A model generated the notes under the pieces. That model saw nothing but the letters and a program-made list of their open reading frames with translations. It searched no databases and was not told the origin of the DNA. Source: Savagea sp. (GTDB lineage Bacteria; Bacillota; Bacilli; Bacillales_A; Planococcaceae). From it: 10,017 nucleotides of DNA. Positions 6,692 to 10,017 of this stretch are shown here, piece by piece. Location of the stretch: positions 1 through 10,017 of the forward strand of contig JASKZX010000190.1 of the NCBI GenBank assembly GCA_030147435.1, given 5' to 3'. Both the position numbers and the translations under genes were made by a program. Each line of letters begins with the position of its first letter. Within the stretch, counting starts at the first letter, position 1.

Positions 6692-6756
6692 ACCGAATAA
6701 ACTGACTTCGGGGATTGCCTAAATATTTAGGAATCTCGGTACTCACGTGTCGAGTA
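6692..6756 (+). promoter_or_regulatory. Structured leader region of rpoC
   Basis: The perfect 14-base palindrome CCTAAATATTTAGG (6718-6731) is extended by GATT/AATC (6713-6716 with 6732-6735). It is then enclosed by ACCGA/TCGGT (6692-6696 with 6736-6740). A competing hairpin, CCGAA/TTCGG (6693-6697 with 6707-6711), uses the same bases as the enclosing helix, so two folds are mutually exclusive. Directly after it, TACTC (6740-6744) can pair with GAGTA (6752-6756). No promoter or known RNA family is evident. A cis-acting RNA controlling rpoC translation or mRNA processing is possible. Confidence 0.4.
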
Positions 6757-6779
6757 GTTCAAGGGAGATAAGACTAATA

Positions 6780-6793
6780 GGGAGGTAGGCTCC

Positions 6794-6796
<3 letters not shown>
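6780..6796 (+). promoter_or_regulatory. rpoC ribosome binding site in a possible small hairpin
   Basis: The SD GGGAGG (6780-6785) lies 8 bases before the TTG start at 6794. Four of its bases, GGAG (6781-6784), can pair with CTCC (6790-6793), which directly precedes the start codon, leaving a five-base loop. The stem is short but GC-rich, so it could partly mask the SD. Together with the TTG start, this may lower rpoC translation. Confidence 0.5.

Positions 6797-10017
<3,221 letters not shown>

Overview
The window is the conserved ribosomal-protein/RNA-polymerase cluster of a low-to-moderate GC Gram-positive bacterium: end of nusG, then rplK (L11), rplA (L1), rplJ (L10), rplL (L7/L12), rpoB (beta) and the first nine-tenths of rpoC (beta'), all on the + strand. 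Protein sequences and signals read as Bacillales. RpoB begins MTGHLVQYG and both polymerase genes start at TTG, as I recall for Bacillus subtilis. Shine-Dalgarno (SD) sites are strong, and a recognisable Firmicutes L10 leader lies upstream of rplJ. A Bacillaceae-type host is my best guess; I cannot fix the genus.

Layout. 1-84: last 27 codons of nusG. 85-253: an extended -10 promoter, an unexplained hairpin and an L1-type RNA site directly upstream of the rplK SD. 254-1485: rplK and rplA, separated by a hairpin and a second L1-like box. 1486-1698: a strong promoter abutting the rplA stop codons, then the L10 leader with an intrinsic terminator. 1699-2646: rplJ and rplL, followed by a classic terminator at 2667-2700. 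2701-3096: a non-coding region with palindromes, a promoter with tandem -10-like boxes, and a second intrinsic terminator in the apparent rpoB leader. No methyltransferase gene lies between rplL and rpoB, although many Bacillales have one there. 3097-6627: rpoB. 6628-6793: a hairpin-rich spacer. 6794 to the edge: rpoC, still open after 1074 codons.

How it fits together. L11, L1, L10 and L12 build the two stalks of the large ribosomal subunit. L1 and L10 probably repress their own transcripts through the leaders seen here. Beta and beta' form the catalytic core of RNA polymerase. Terminators and extra promoters between rplL and rpoB would let ribosomal-protein and polymerase output be set separately.

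The coding content is housekeeping and intact; I see no mobile element, CRISPR array, tRNA, rRNA or foreign gene. The parts worth a second look are non-coding: the rpoB leader with its terminator, the structured rpoB-rpoC spacer, and the paired L1-like boxes.
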